Source: CAUZIZ01 sp965218775 (GTDB lineage: Bacteria; Acidobacteriota; UBA6911; RPQK01; JAJDTT01). From it: 64,000 nt of DNA. The notes beneath the pieces were generated by a model. The model saw nothing but the letters and a program-made list of their open reading frames with translations. It made no database searches and was not told the origin of the DNA. Within the stretch, counting starts at the first letter, position 1; each line of letters begins with the position of its first letter. Where the stretch lies: NCBI GenBank assembly GCA_965218775.1, contig CBDCLS010000005.1, forward strand, positions 1,488,001 through 1,552,000. The letters are read 5' to 3'. The position numbers and the translations under genes were made by a program. Positions 26,629 to 34,586 of this stretch are shown in pieces.

Positions 26629-26925
26629 ATGAAGCGGAGGGTCTACTTATCGGTGGACGCGGCGAGACAGTTTCAAGCACTGCGATCCATCGAGCGGGGT
26701 CTCCTCCGCGATTCGATGAGACAGCAGCTTGTAGAATCTGATGCGATCCAGGAGACTCGCAACCGATTTCGACTCCGTAGACCATCCGAGTTCGCAGATT
26801 TCGAACTCCGGATACAAGATTGGCGTGTCTTCTACCGAGTGGTAGGAGAGGAAGTTCGTGTCGTCCTGATCGGTCAAAAAAGGGGACACGAGCTAATCAT
26901 CGAAGGAAGGAGATTCGTTCTGTGA
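26629..26925 (+). CDS. Type II toxin, RelE/ParE family
   Basis: The 98-residue basic protein starts MKRRVYLSVDAARQFQAL and has the family core FRLRRPSEFADFELRIQDWRVFYRVV followed by VRVVLIGQKRGHELII. RelE-type toxins cleave mRNA on the ribosome, ParE-types attack gyrase; residues here do not settle which. The toxin precedes its antitoxin, the HigBA-like order, and overlaps it by four bases (GTGA). Confidence 0.87.
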   Translation: MKRRVYLSVDAARQFQALRSIERGLLRDSMRQQLVESDAIQETRNRFRLRRPSEFADFELRIQDWRVFYRVVGEEVRVVLIGQKRGHELIIEGRRFVL

Positions 26926-27167
26926 AGATACGGAACATCCGTGAAGTCAAAGCAAAGCTCAGTCAGATCATCAGTAATCTGTCTGGCGAGGGCTCGGTCA
27001 TCATCACGAAAAACGGACGTCCCTGCGCAGTGTTGATGCCGGTGACCGAAGAGACGGACCTGGAGGTGGTAGCACTTTCCCAGAACCGGGGGTTCTGGGA
27101 AATGTTCGACAAGGCAAATGCTCGCTCCGAGAAAGAGGGTTGGACTCCGCTCGATGACCTCTCTTGA
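26922..27167 (+). CDS. Type II antitoxin, Phd/YefM family
   Basis: The 81-residue protein starts with a GTG at 26922 inside the toxin's end, supported by a GGAAGGAG ribosome site. It begins KIRNIREVKAKLSQIISNL and has GSVIITKNGRPCAVLMPV, the Phd/YefM fold, with an acidic C-terminal tail ending EKEGWTPLDDLS. It would bind the upstream RelE-like toxin and the palindrome at 26597. The next gene's start overlaps its last 14 bases. Confidence 0.87.
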   Translation: MKIRNIREVKAKLSQIISNLSGEGSVIITKNGRPCAVLMPVTEETDLEVVALSQNRGFWEMFDKANARSEKEGWTPLDDLS

Positions 27168-27828
27168 TCGTCTCTGTCCGCTGTGCCAAGGATCAGAGGG
27201 GAGACCCTTCCATCGGGACAGCCGTGATTATTTTCGTTGCCTGGTTTGCCAACTGGTCTTTGTGCTACCCCACCAGTTCTTGTCTCAGAAAGAGGAGAAG
27301 TCCGTCTACGACCGTCACCACAACTCCAAGGATGACCCGCGTTATCGTCGTTTTCTGGATCGTCTTTTCGTCCCACTGTCGCAGCGTTTGGTCCCCAACA
27401 GTTGCGGTCTCGATTTCGGCTCGGGACCGGGACCCACACTCTCAGTGATGTTCGAGGAGGCTGGGCATTCGATGGAGGTCTACGACCCGCTGTACGCGCC
27501 AAAGACACAACCGTTGCAACGTCGGTACGATTTCATTGCTGCGTCCGAAGTCGTAGAGCATTTGCATCATCCACGAGAGGAACTGGACAGGCTATGGTCT
27601 TGTCTGAAACCACTTGGATCGCTCGGCATCATGACCAAACGCGTGATCGACCGGGAAGCCTTTTCAGGTTGGCACTACAAGAGAGATCCAACACATGTCT
27701 GCTTCTTTTCGATCGAGACCTTTCACTGGCTTGCAAACCATTGGGGAGCAACACTGACTGCTCCCGAAAAAGATGTGGTTCTTTTTATCAAGCTGAGAAC
27801 ACCTCCCTCAGAAACCGGTCCGGCGTGA
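27154..27828 (+). CDS. Zinc-ribbon class I SAM-dependent methyltransferase
   Basis: The 224-residue protein begins MTSLDRLCPLCQGSEG and has a second pair in YFRCLVCQLVFV, making a CxxC...CxxC zinc ribbon, followed by a Rossmann methyltransferase with GLDFGSGPGPTLSVMFEEAG (motif I), FIAASEVVEHLHHP and the late WHYKRDPTHVCFFS. The pattern is that of UbiG/Methyltransf_23 proteins with an N-terminal ribbon. Substrate unknown. It overlaps the antitoxin gene, so it is probably transcribed with the toxin-antitoxin operon, an unusual passenger. Confidence 0.85.
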   Translation: MTSLDRLCPLCQGSEGRPFHRDSRDYFRCLVCQLVFVLPHQFLSQKEEKSVYDRHHNSKDDPRYRRFLDRLFVPLSQRLVPNSCGLDFGSGPGPTLSVMFEEAGHSMEVYDPLYAPKTQPLQRRYDFIAASEVVEHLHHPREELDRLWSCLKPLGSLGIMTKRVIDREAFSGWHYKRDPTHVCFFSIETFHWLANHWGATLTAPEKDVVLFIKLRTPPSETGPA

Positions 27829-27901
27829 ATCTGTGGCTCCGCGCAAGCGCCTGGGGATCGGTCTATGTCCTAGCTCGAGGTTTTTTCCGACTGGCCGATC
27901 T

Positions 27902-30900
27902 TTAAGGAGTAGCGTTTTCAGGATACCCAGAGGCGAGCCCCTGAGATGCTGTGAAGGCCTCAGCCGATCCCCTGGATTCCCTCACGGATCTGGCGCTGTG
28001 GCTCAGGATCTTCCGCAAATCCTTGTCCAGGATCGGCTTGGATAGTAGAAAGTCGATATCAGGGCTCTCGCTGGCGGCTGTTCCCTGGGTGGACCAACCG
28101 GTCATCAGGGCAGTGAGGGTTTGAGGTGAGCTGGACTTGACTTCGCTGGCCAGGTCCAATCCCGAGAGCCCGGGCATGCTCCAGTCGGTTATGACGAGAT
28201 CGTAGATTCTTCGATTGAGCATTTCCTGGGCCTCGATCCCATTCTCGGCGGTATCTACGTCATGGCTCCTCAGCAGGCGCCTCAGAATCTGTGACACCGA
28301 GGACTCGTCGTCAACGACCAGAATACTCAAACCCGAGGTCTCGCCGACAGAAGATACCTCTCCGTTTGAATCTCTCTGATTCTTGAAGATCGGCAAACGG
28401 ATGTTGAAGGTCGTTCCTTCGCCAGGATGGCTTTCCACCTTGATCCTGCCTCCGCTCCCCTGGACCAATCCCCAAACTGTGCTCAGCCCCAGACCGGTGC
28501 CTAGATTGTCTGCCTTGGTGGTAAAGAAGGGTTCGAAGATCTTTTTCTGGGTCTGCTTGTCCATGCCCACACCGGTATCGGAAAACAACAGGGTGAGCTG
28601 ATCCTTGGTAGCCTGGGTGGCAATTCGGATGGTTCCTCCGTCTGGCATGGCGTCGACGGCATTGAAGATGAGATTGGAGATGATTTCTTCCCAGGCCGCG
28701 CCGCTGCTCTGGACCGGAGGCACCTGTCCCAGATCCAGTTCTACCTGAACGGCACGACCTTCTCGCTCCGGTCCTGTCTTCCACTTGCTTCGTGTGATCT
28801 CTAGCGTGTCCTGGATCACCTGGTCAAGCCTGACCAATTCCTTGGTGGAGGCATCGATGGGCCGGCCGAAGGTCTGGATGCGTCTGACGATTGCGGCGCA
28901 ACGTTGACCCGCCTCGAAGATACGGCGGGCGTCTTCCCGGAGCTCATCGGGAAGTTGTTCATTCTGATGAAACAGTTGCGCGTAACCGACTATCCCCGTC
29001 AACACATTGTTGAAGTTGTGGGCTACTCCAGCGGCCATTTCCCCAAGAGCTCGGAGCTTTTCCGTCTGGTGCAGCTGCTCCCGGAACAGATTCTTGGCCC
29101 GCTCCCGCTCGCGGCGTTCGGAAATATCCCGGCCGATACCGTGACGGCCGACCGGAACTCCACCCTCAATGATCCAACGGATGACTACCTCTAGCGTTGA
29201 GGTGCGTTTGCCGCTGCATACCAATTGAACTTCGAGAGCCGGTAGTGGGGACCCTGGGGGATGTTCTTGCTCGTAATCTCGAACCCGCTTCACGTCCTTT
29301 TCGGCCAGGAAGTCATAGACGCTCCTGCCTATCAGATCCCCGGCAGGATAGCCCAAGAGTGTCAGGCCGGCACGATTGATCGAAGTCAGGCGCATCTCCA
29401 GATCGGTGGTAAACACCACATCCTGGGCCTCATCGAAAAGGTTCCGGTACTGAGATTCGGATTCGGTCAGGGCCTGTTGAGAACCGTACAGTGCCTGACC
29501 CATTTCGTTGAACGATCCTGCCAATTCTCCAATCTCATCCCGGGTTTCGACGCTGATGTGATGACTCAGATCTCCCGAAGCCAGCCGGCGGGTACCTTCT
29601 AGAAGTGCGCTAACAGGCTTCAAGATTCGTGCCGTCCCGATATAGCTGGCCCAGACGGCAAGGGCCAACAGGACTCCCCCGATCAGAAGCAGGATCCGCT
29701 CCAGTTGATGCAGGAAGCTGATCGCCTCATCGAGTGAGCGCTGAACAAGATAGCTGTTATTTGATCCCTCTCCTTTACCCAGCCTACCCGGCAGCATCAA
29801 GTGCGTTTGCTCGCCAATCACCAGTGGGGCCACCTTCCCGTGGCTGCCGGCAAAAGGAGTCTCGGCCACCCTGGCGGATTCAACCAGAGCATAGGTGGAA
29901 ACGGGCAAGCTAGAGGCGATGATTCTGTCATCGGTCAGGAACGATACTTCGCTCTGGGTCATCTGCTTCAGGCTTTGGGCCAGAACATCGTTGATCTCGA
30001 ACCCAGTCTCGAGGGTTCCGATAACCTCTCCCTGAGACCAGATCGGCACCACTACAGCCTGAAACAAGCGACCGTCATCCGAATCCAAACCGGTCCACTC
30101 ACGGCCCTGCAGTGCTTCCCCGACGCCAGCTGAGTCCCAAAGGCTACTGTCGAACCCGGTTTTTCGCACCACAAGAGCCAGGGCTCTGCCCTGACTATCC
30201 GTGGCAGCAACCAGGTCGGCGCCGAAGTCCTTCCGAATCTCCCGGATCAAACTCAGCGGAGAGGAAGGCTCCGTCGAGCGCAGCATGTCGGGGATCCTTC
30301 GTTCCACCAGGAGAGCCTCCAGGACGTCGCCTAGATGTTCCTCATCAAGCGGACCTTTGAAGCCGACGCTGAATGTTCCCAGAATCTTCTTTCCGTCGGC
30401 GACAGGCACCGAAGTCATCTGGTAGGTCCGAGCGTGCACCACGGCTGGGCCGGCCGCCAGCTCGCCCTTCAGGGCACGGGCGACCGTTTCCACATTGGCC
30501 AGAAGTTCCCCGGAACTGGAGATGAGTTCGACCTGGGACAATACCCGTCCACTACGGTCGGTGACCACGAAGCGGTCGCTTCCGATGATGTTCTGGAATC
30601 TTTCGGCCTCTCTGAGCACGGTACGGGCCTGGGAGGCAAAGTCTGGGCTTTCTATGTCCAATGGGGCAACGAAGCGCGGATCTTCGGCCACTACCCAGCA
30701 CTGAGACCGAAGCCAGAGCGCCCGCTCGCTCATGACAGACTCGAACACCGACTGGGTGCGAATCAGGTCCTGTTCCAGCTCCCGCTGGACCCAACGTTTC
30801 AGAAAGAGGTCACTCACGACCAGGGAAAGACCGGTCATGAGGGTGACGATGCTGCAGGTGAAGATCAGCATCTTTCCGCGGAGGTTGAATCTCACGGCTA

Positions 30901-30910
30901 CACTGCTCAA
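27902..30910 (-). CDS. Membrane hybrid sensor histidine kinase with receiver domain
   Basis: Domains in order over 1002 residues: a transmembrane helix (about 13-34), a large periplasmic CACHE-like sensor (about 40-395), a second helix (LERILLLIGGVLLALAVWAS), HAMP (RILKPVSALLEGTRRLASGD), PAS (about 490-615), HisKA with the phospho-acceptor His in LGEMAAGVAHNFNNVLTG, an HATPase with NLIFNAVDAMPDGG and GTGLGLSTVWG, and a C-terminal receiver with DDE and phospho-accepting Asp in DLVITDWSMPG. It starts with TTG at 30910, overlapping the stop of the cupredoxin-like gene. The signal is probably a small molecule near the periplasm; no separate response regulator is adjacent. Confidence 0.92.
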   Translation of the reverse strand: MSSVAVRFNLRGKMLIFTCSIVTLMTGLSLVVSDLFLKRWVQRELEQDLIRTQSVFESVMSERALWLRSQCWVVAEDPRFVAPLDIESPDFASQARTVLREAERFQNIIGSDRFVVTDRSGRVLSQVELISSSGELLANVETVARALKGELAAGPAVVHARTYQMTSVPVADGKKILGTFSVGFKGPLDEEHLGDVLEALLVERRIPDMLRSTEPSSPLSLIREIRKDFGADLVAATDSQGRALALVVRKTGFDSSLWDSAGVGEALQGREWTGLDSDDGRLFQAVVVPIWSQGEVIGTLETGFEINDVLAQSLKQMTQSEVSFLTDDRIIASSLPVSTYALVESARVAETPFAGSHGKVAPLVIGEQTHLMLPGRLGKGEGSNNSYLVQRSLDEAISFLHQLERILLLIGGVLLALAVWASYIGTARILKPVSALLEGTRRLASGDLSHHISVETRDEIGELAGSFNEMGQALYGSQQALTESESQYRNLFDEAQDVVFTTDLEMRLTSINRAGLTLLGYPAGDLIGRSVYDFLAEKDVKRVRDYEQEHPPGSPLPALEVQLVCSGKRTSTLEVVIRWIIEGGVPVGRHGIGRDISERRERERAKNLFREQLHQTEKLRALGEMAAGVAHNFNNVLTGIVGYAQLFHQNEQLPDELREDARRIFEAGQRCAAIVRRIQTFGRPIDASTKELVRLDQVIQDTLEITRSKWKTGPEREGRAVQVELDLGQVPPVQSSGAAWEEIISNLIFNAVDAMPDGGTIRIATQATKDQLTLLFSDTGVGMDKQTQKKIFEPFFTTKADNLGTGLGLSTVWGLVQGSGGRIKVESHPGEGTTFNIRLPIFKNQRDSNGEVSSVGETSGLSILVVDDESSVSQILRRLLRSHDVDTAENGIEAQEMLNRRIYDLVITDWSMPGLSGLDLASEVKSSSPQTLTALMTGWSTQGTAASESPDIDFLLSKPILDKDLRKILSHSARSVRESRGSAEAFTASQGLASGYPENATP

Positions 30911-31572
30911 AACTTGAAGCTGAGTTGAACCTCTCCGGTCGGCGGCACCGAAACCGATCGTTCTTGCTCACCCTTGGTGGGGTGCCAGGCTTTCACGGTA
31001 TAGGTACCCGAGGGCACGCCGCCGATCACAAAATCCCCGTTGGGATCGGGAGTCGCAAAGAAGGGGTTTTCCAGCACTTTGATGTAGGCCTTCATCCGGG
31101 GGTGGATCTCGCAGCGGACGACTACCACGCCTGGTTTGGAGAGCACCTCTCCGGCACTCTTCCCTTTGGGGAACCGTCCCAGGTCAAAGCGGTCGCCAGA
31201 AACCACGGAAAAGACGTTGTGATAGAAGTTGTCCTGGTTCGGAAACTCCACCAGAGATCCGGAAAGCACGGGTAGGACGCGAGGAACGAAGGTCTCATTC
31301 TTCTGAACCATCCTAAGACTGTGGGCTGGCGGCACGAAGCTCCCGGAGACGCCCTCTACATGCACGATCACCTCGTGTGGTCCGCTTTTGATCGACTTCT
31401 GGGTCGGTCCACCGCCCCGAAAAGGACCTCGATAGTATCGGGCAGGACGGGAGTGCCGCTGGCCACTCTTGATGCTGACCCTGCCTTTCACGGTCCCGGC
31501 AATAACCTCAGACACACTGCTTGCTGAACAAAACGTGACGCCCAGACATAGAAGAGTGAACAAAGTTCTCAT
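30907..31572 (-). CDS. Exported cupredoxin-like copper protein (methylamine-utilisation-like)
   Basis: The 221-residue protein has a signal peptide (MRTLFTLLCLGVTFCSASS) and a plastocyanin-like domain. Type-1 copper ligands can be seen: His in QDNFYHNVFS, Cys and His in VVRCEIHPRMKAYI, and Met in the same segment. The C-terminal part (GDFVIGGVPSGTYTVKAWHP) is a carboxypeptidase-regulatory-like sandwich. It resembles proteins annotated as methylamine utilisation cupredoxins, though no dehydrogenase is present. It sits between the porin-like gene (11 bp) and the histidine kinase (overlap), suggesting a shared redox or ligand-sensing role. Confidence 0.85.
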   Translation of the reverse strand: MRTLFTLLCLGVTFCSASSVSEVIAGTVKGRVSIKSGQRHSRPARYYRGPFRGGGPTQKSIKSGPHEVIVHVEGVSGSFVPPAHSLRMVQKNETFVPRVLPVLSGSLVEFPNQDNFYHNVFSVVSGDRFDLGRFPKGKSAGEVLSKPGVVVVRCEIHPRMKAYIKVLENPFFATPDPNGDFVIGGVPSGTYTVKAWHPTKGEQERSVSVPPTGEVQLSFKF

Positions 31573-31583
31573 TTGCTTGACCC

Positions 31584-32870
31584 CTAAAAGGACGTTGAAA
31601 GCTGAACTGCCCAGAAGGGCTCCCATGAGGCGCCCGGCTCGTCAATCTTGTGGACCTGCTGCACAATCTTGCCGATGACTTGATCGGTCAGGTAGTAACC
31701 CAATCCTATTTCCCAGGAGCGAACTCCGTAGTCCCAGGGCACATGCTTGCCGAAGCCCGAGCCGTCGTCGATCTTTCCAAACCCGAGAGTGTCGTATCGA
31801 AGAGCGGCGAAGAGACCGGGACGGAGCACATACTTACCCTCAACGTACCCACTCCAATTGGTCAGATCTGTGCGGTTCCCTTGGACATCCGTGATATTGG
31901 GGGTCTGCCACAAGTTGGACATGAACTCGGCCACCACAGAAAGATGGCCGACGCCATATTCCACATCGATTCCGTACACTCTTTGATTGAAGTCTTCGAC
32001 CTGCTGAGCTTCGACGAGAGCGGGTTGGACCACCGAATTCAGATAAGGGCCCCTGGCAAAAGATCCGCCGACCGAGAGTTCGGCTGAGAAAACGTGCTTG
32101 AGTCGGAGGGCAAGCTGCTTGCCTCTGTTATCGTCAAGTACCTGGGCTCGGGGACCGGATAGGGTTCCCTGGGTGACAGCAACGGAGTACTCGAGTCGTG
32201 AAACGGATCCAATCACCTGGACTCCGACGTCCCAACAGGTGTCGTAGATGATGGGCATACCGTTGAAGCCCCGGCGGGCCCCACCTCCCTCAAATCCTCC
32301 AAACTCCCGGCTCAGACCGTTTCCTCGCTCTTGCAGCAGGTCCAGATTGTTTGCGGGTAGCTGATTACCCCTGAGAGAGGAGAAGTAGTGGTACACCAAG
32401 GGGACCGAAATAAGCGGGTTCTCCGGCGAATAGGCCCGGTTCCCCAGATTCCCGAAGACAGTCGGGATCTTGCCCGCCTGTATGCTGAGGTCCGCATCTT
32501 GGGTCTCGAAAATGTTCAAGCGCAGATAGGAACGGAGGAAAGACTTCGGGGCAAAGTGGATGTCCGGATCGATCAGGAACTGGTTGAAGAGGGTGAGGCG
32601 TCGGTTGAACGCAACGTCCCCAAATAGTCTGAGACGTACCGGGTCGAAGGGACTGTCCCCTCGGATGAACTCGTGAAACTGGGGCACTCCCTCATTCCCG
32701 AAGGCAGTTGCCAGATCCAAGGTGCCGTTGAAAAAGACCTTGGATCCAAGATCCAGCGACCCCGCTAGAGAGACGCCGTTGACGGCTGCGCAGAGGAAAA
32801 GGAGAAGGGAAAAGGTCCTGATTCCCACCTCGCAGGAAACCCGTGATGCATGCAATCTTTTCTTCTTCAT
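31584..32870 (-). CDS. Outer-membrane beta-barrel porin-like protein
   Basis: The 428-residue protein has a signal peptide (ending about VSLAGS) and then alternating amphipathic strands with aromatic girdles, ending in AVQLSTSF, where a terminal Phe is the outer-membrane assembly signal. Examples of strands are RLRLFGDVAFNRRLTLFNQF and LSVVAEFMSNLW. It shows the organism has an outer membrane. It is the first gene of a three-gene operon with the cupredoxin-like protein and the hybrid histidine kinase; the transported molecule is unknown. Confidence 0.83.
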   Translation of the reverse strand: MKKKRLHASRVSCEVGIRTFSLLLFLCAAVNGVSLAGSLDLGSKVFFNGTLDLATAFGNEGVPQFHEFIRGDSPFDPVRLRLFGDVAFNRRLTLFNQFLIDPDIHFAPKSFLRSYLRLNIFETQDADLSIQAGKIPTVFGNLGNRAYSPENPLISVPLVYHYFSSLRGNQLPANNLDLLQERGNGLSREFGGFEGGGARRGFNGMPIIYDTCWDVGVQVIGSVSRLEYSVAVTQGTLSGPRAQVLDDNRGKQLALRLKHVFSAELSVGGSFARGPYLNSVVQPALVEAQQVEDFNQRVYGIDVEYGVGHLSVVAEFMSNLWQTPNITDVQGNRTDLTNWSGYVEGKYVLRPGLFAALRYDTLGFGKIDDGSGFGKHVPWDYGVRSWEIGLGYYLTDQVIGKIVQQVHKIDEPGASWEPFWAVQLSTSF

Positions 32871-33059
32871 TGCGCCAGGTCTGCGGCTGCGCAGATATAG
32901 TTCCCACCAGAGGCCAGAACGTCCTTGACTTCATATCGTCTAGAGGGGTGAAAAGCTTAGTAAACTGGAACGCAGATACTGATACGTATACAGATGGGGG
33001 TTGCGAGGCAAGATCAAGGTAGGCGGAGGACGACGATGCTTGGCCATCTACTCGCCTTT

Positions 33060-34367
33060 TCAGGCGGCGACTTCGCACCAATCCAGGACTGCTAGCGCCA
33101 GGACCTTGGTCGCCCTGATGAGGTCGTCGATCACGACGAACTCGTCTACTCCGTGGATACTGAAAAGCCCCAGCCCACCGGTTCCATAGCAGATCGATGG
33201 CACCTGCTTGTGGGTCATGAAGGCGGCATCGACGACCGCTGGACAGGCGATCGCCCCTGCGGGTGCTCCCGTCACGGCCTGGTGAGCCTTGGACACTGTT
33301 GAGATGATGGGATGATCCTCTGGGATGGCGTAGCGGGTCCAGTGGAACTTCCAGTCCAGTTCTGGTGGGTTGTCCTTGAGCCACTCATCCCCTGAAGAGA
33401 CCCACTGAACGCGCTCGTCGACCTCTTGCTTGATCGCTTCTACGTCGATATGAGGTGGATACCAGATGCAGTATTCGACGGTGCAGGTATCGGGGATGAT
33501 GAAGGGCGTCTCGATCGTCCCCGGACCTCCCCGGATCACATTGGGACCGAGCGTCGAATGGCCGGCGGGGAGAAGGCGATGATTCTTGTTGAAACCCCAC
33601 TCCTCTTCCAGATCGCGTAGGGCGGCGCACACCTTGAACGCCTTCTCGATGGCGTTGACTCCCACTTCCGATCCCTGGCCGCCGGCGCGAATCATTTCAT
33701 AACGGACAAAGCCATGGCCTGTTTTTCCGGTCACCGCCAGCGAGAGCCAGAGAAGCCCCCCGGAGCAGCACCAGATGGCATCGGTTGGTTCTGGAATGAT
33801 GGCAGCATCGGCCCGGTAGCCTCGGTCCACGGTCGCCGCAGCTCCTACCGTGGCCCCATCCCCGGTCTCTTCACCGACGGTACACTCCAGCAGAAGATCG
33901 CCCTTCAACTTCACACCACATTTCTGAATGGCCTCTACCGCTTTGACCATGGCGGCGACGCCTCCCTTCATGTCGGACGATCCACGGCCCCAGATGCGAT
34001 CATCCTTGACCACGCCGCTGAACGGAGGATCCGTCCATTTCTCCGGATTGGGGGTGGGAACCACGTCCACGTGACCGCTCAGGATCAGCGACTTCCCGCC
34101 ACCCGTGCCCTCGAGCTTTCCCACCAGGTTAGCCCGCTTCGGGGCCTCTTCCCAGAGGTCGTTCTGGAAGCCCATTCCCTCCAGAACCGGAGCCACAAAC
34201 TCGCTGACTCGAGTCTCGCCTCCCAATGCCTCCTCAACGTCAACACCCATGTAGGTTGGCGTGACACTGGGGATCTTTACCAGATCCGAGCAAAAACGCA
34301 CGATATCCTCTCGCATCCCGTCAATCGTCGTCAGAATGCGGTTTCGGGTTTCGTTGTCGAGCGTCAT
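33060..34367 (-). CDS. M20 family metallopeptidase (ArgE/DapE-type deacylase)
   Basis: The 435-residue cytoplasmic protein shows the dizinc motifs of the M20 family: LSGHVDVVPTPNPEKW (His and following catalytic Asp), GRGSSDMKGGVAAM (bridging Asp), and CTVGEETGDG (catalytic and zinc-binding Glu). The dimerisation domain lies in the middle and a late His in LFSIHGVDEF completes the site. It most likely removes an acyl group or cleaves a dipeptide; ArgE, DapE or general deacetylase cannot be told apart. The ATG at 34367 has a GAGGAGG ribosome site and is preferred to 34469. Confidence 0.9.
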   Translation of the reverse strand: MTLDNETRNRILTTIDGMREDIVRFCSDLVKIPSVTPTYMGVDVEEALGGETRVSEFVAPVLEGMGFQNDLWEEAPKRANLVGKLEGTGGGKSLILSGHVDVVPTPNPEKWTDPPFSGVVKDDRIWGRGSSDMKGGVAAMVKAVEAIQKCGVKLKGDLLLECTVGEETGDGATVGAAATVDRGYRADAAIIPEPTDAIWCCSGGLLWLSLAVTGKTGHGFVRYEMIRAGGQGSEVGVNAIEKAFKVCAALRDLEEEWGFNKNHRLLPAGHSTLGPNVIRGGPGTIETPFIIPDTCTVEYCIWYPPHIDVEAIKQEVDERVQWVSSGDEWLKDNPPELDWKFHWTRYAIPEDHPIISTVSKAHQAVTGAPAGAIACPAVVDAAFMTHKQVPSICYGTGGLGLFSIHGVDEFVVIDDLIRATKVLALAVLDWCEVAA

Positions 34368-34586
34368 GGTTCCTCCTCGTCGGATTTGCTGATTGATCTC
34401 CGAAGACCGAGTATTGTAACCGAGTGGATCCTGTCCGTCGCCCTGGGACCTGAAAACGTTGTGGTCCATGGAGCGAAGAGTTAGAGTGAGACGTTTTCGG
34501 GCAATCCGCTAAAACCGCGACCCGCGACTCTATTCGGATTGCTTTTTTTACCTGAACGACCCAGCACGGCTGGGGGGCGACTGATT

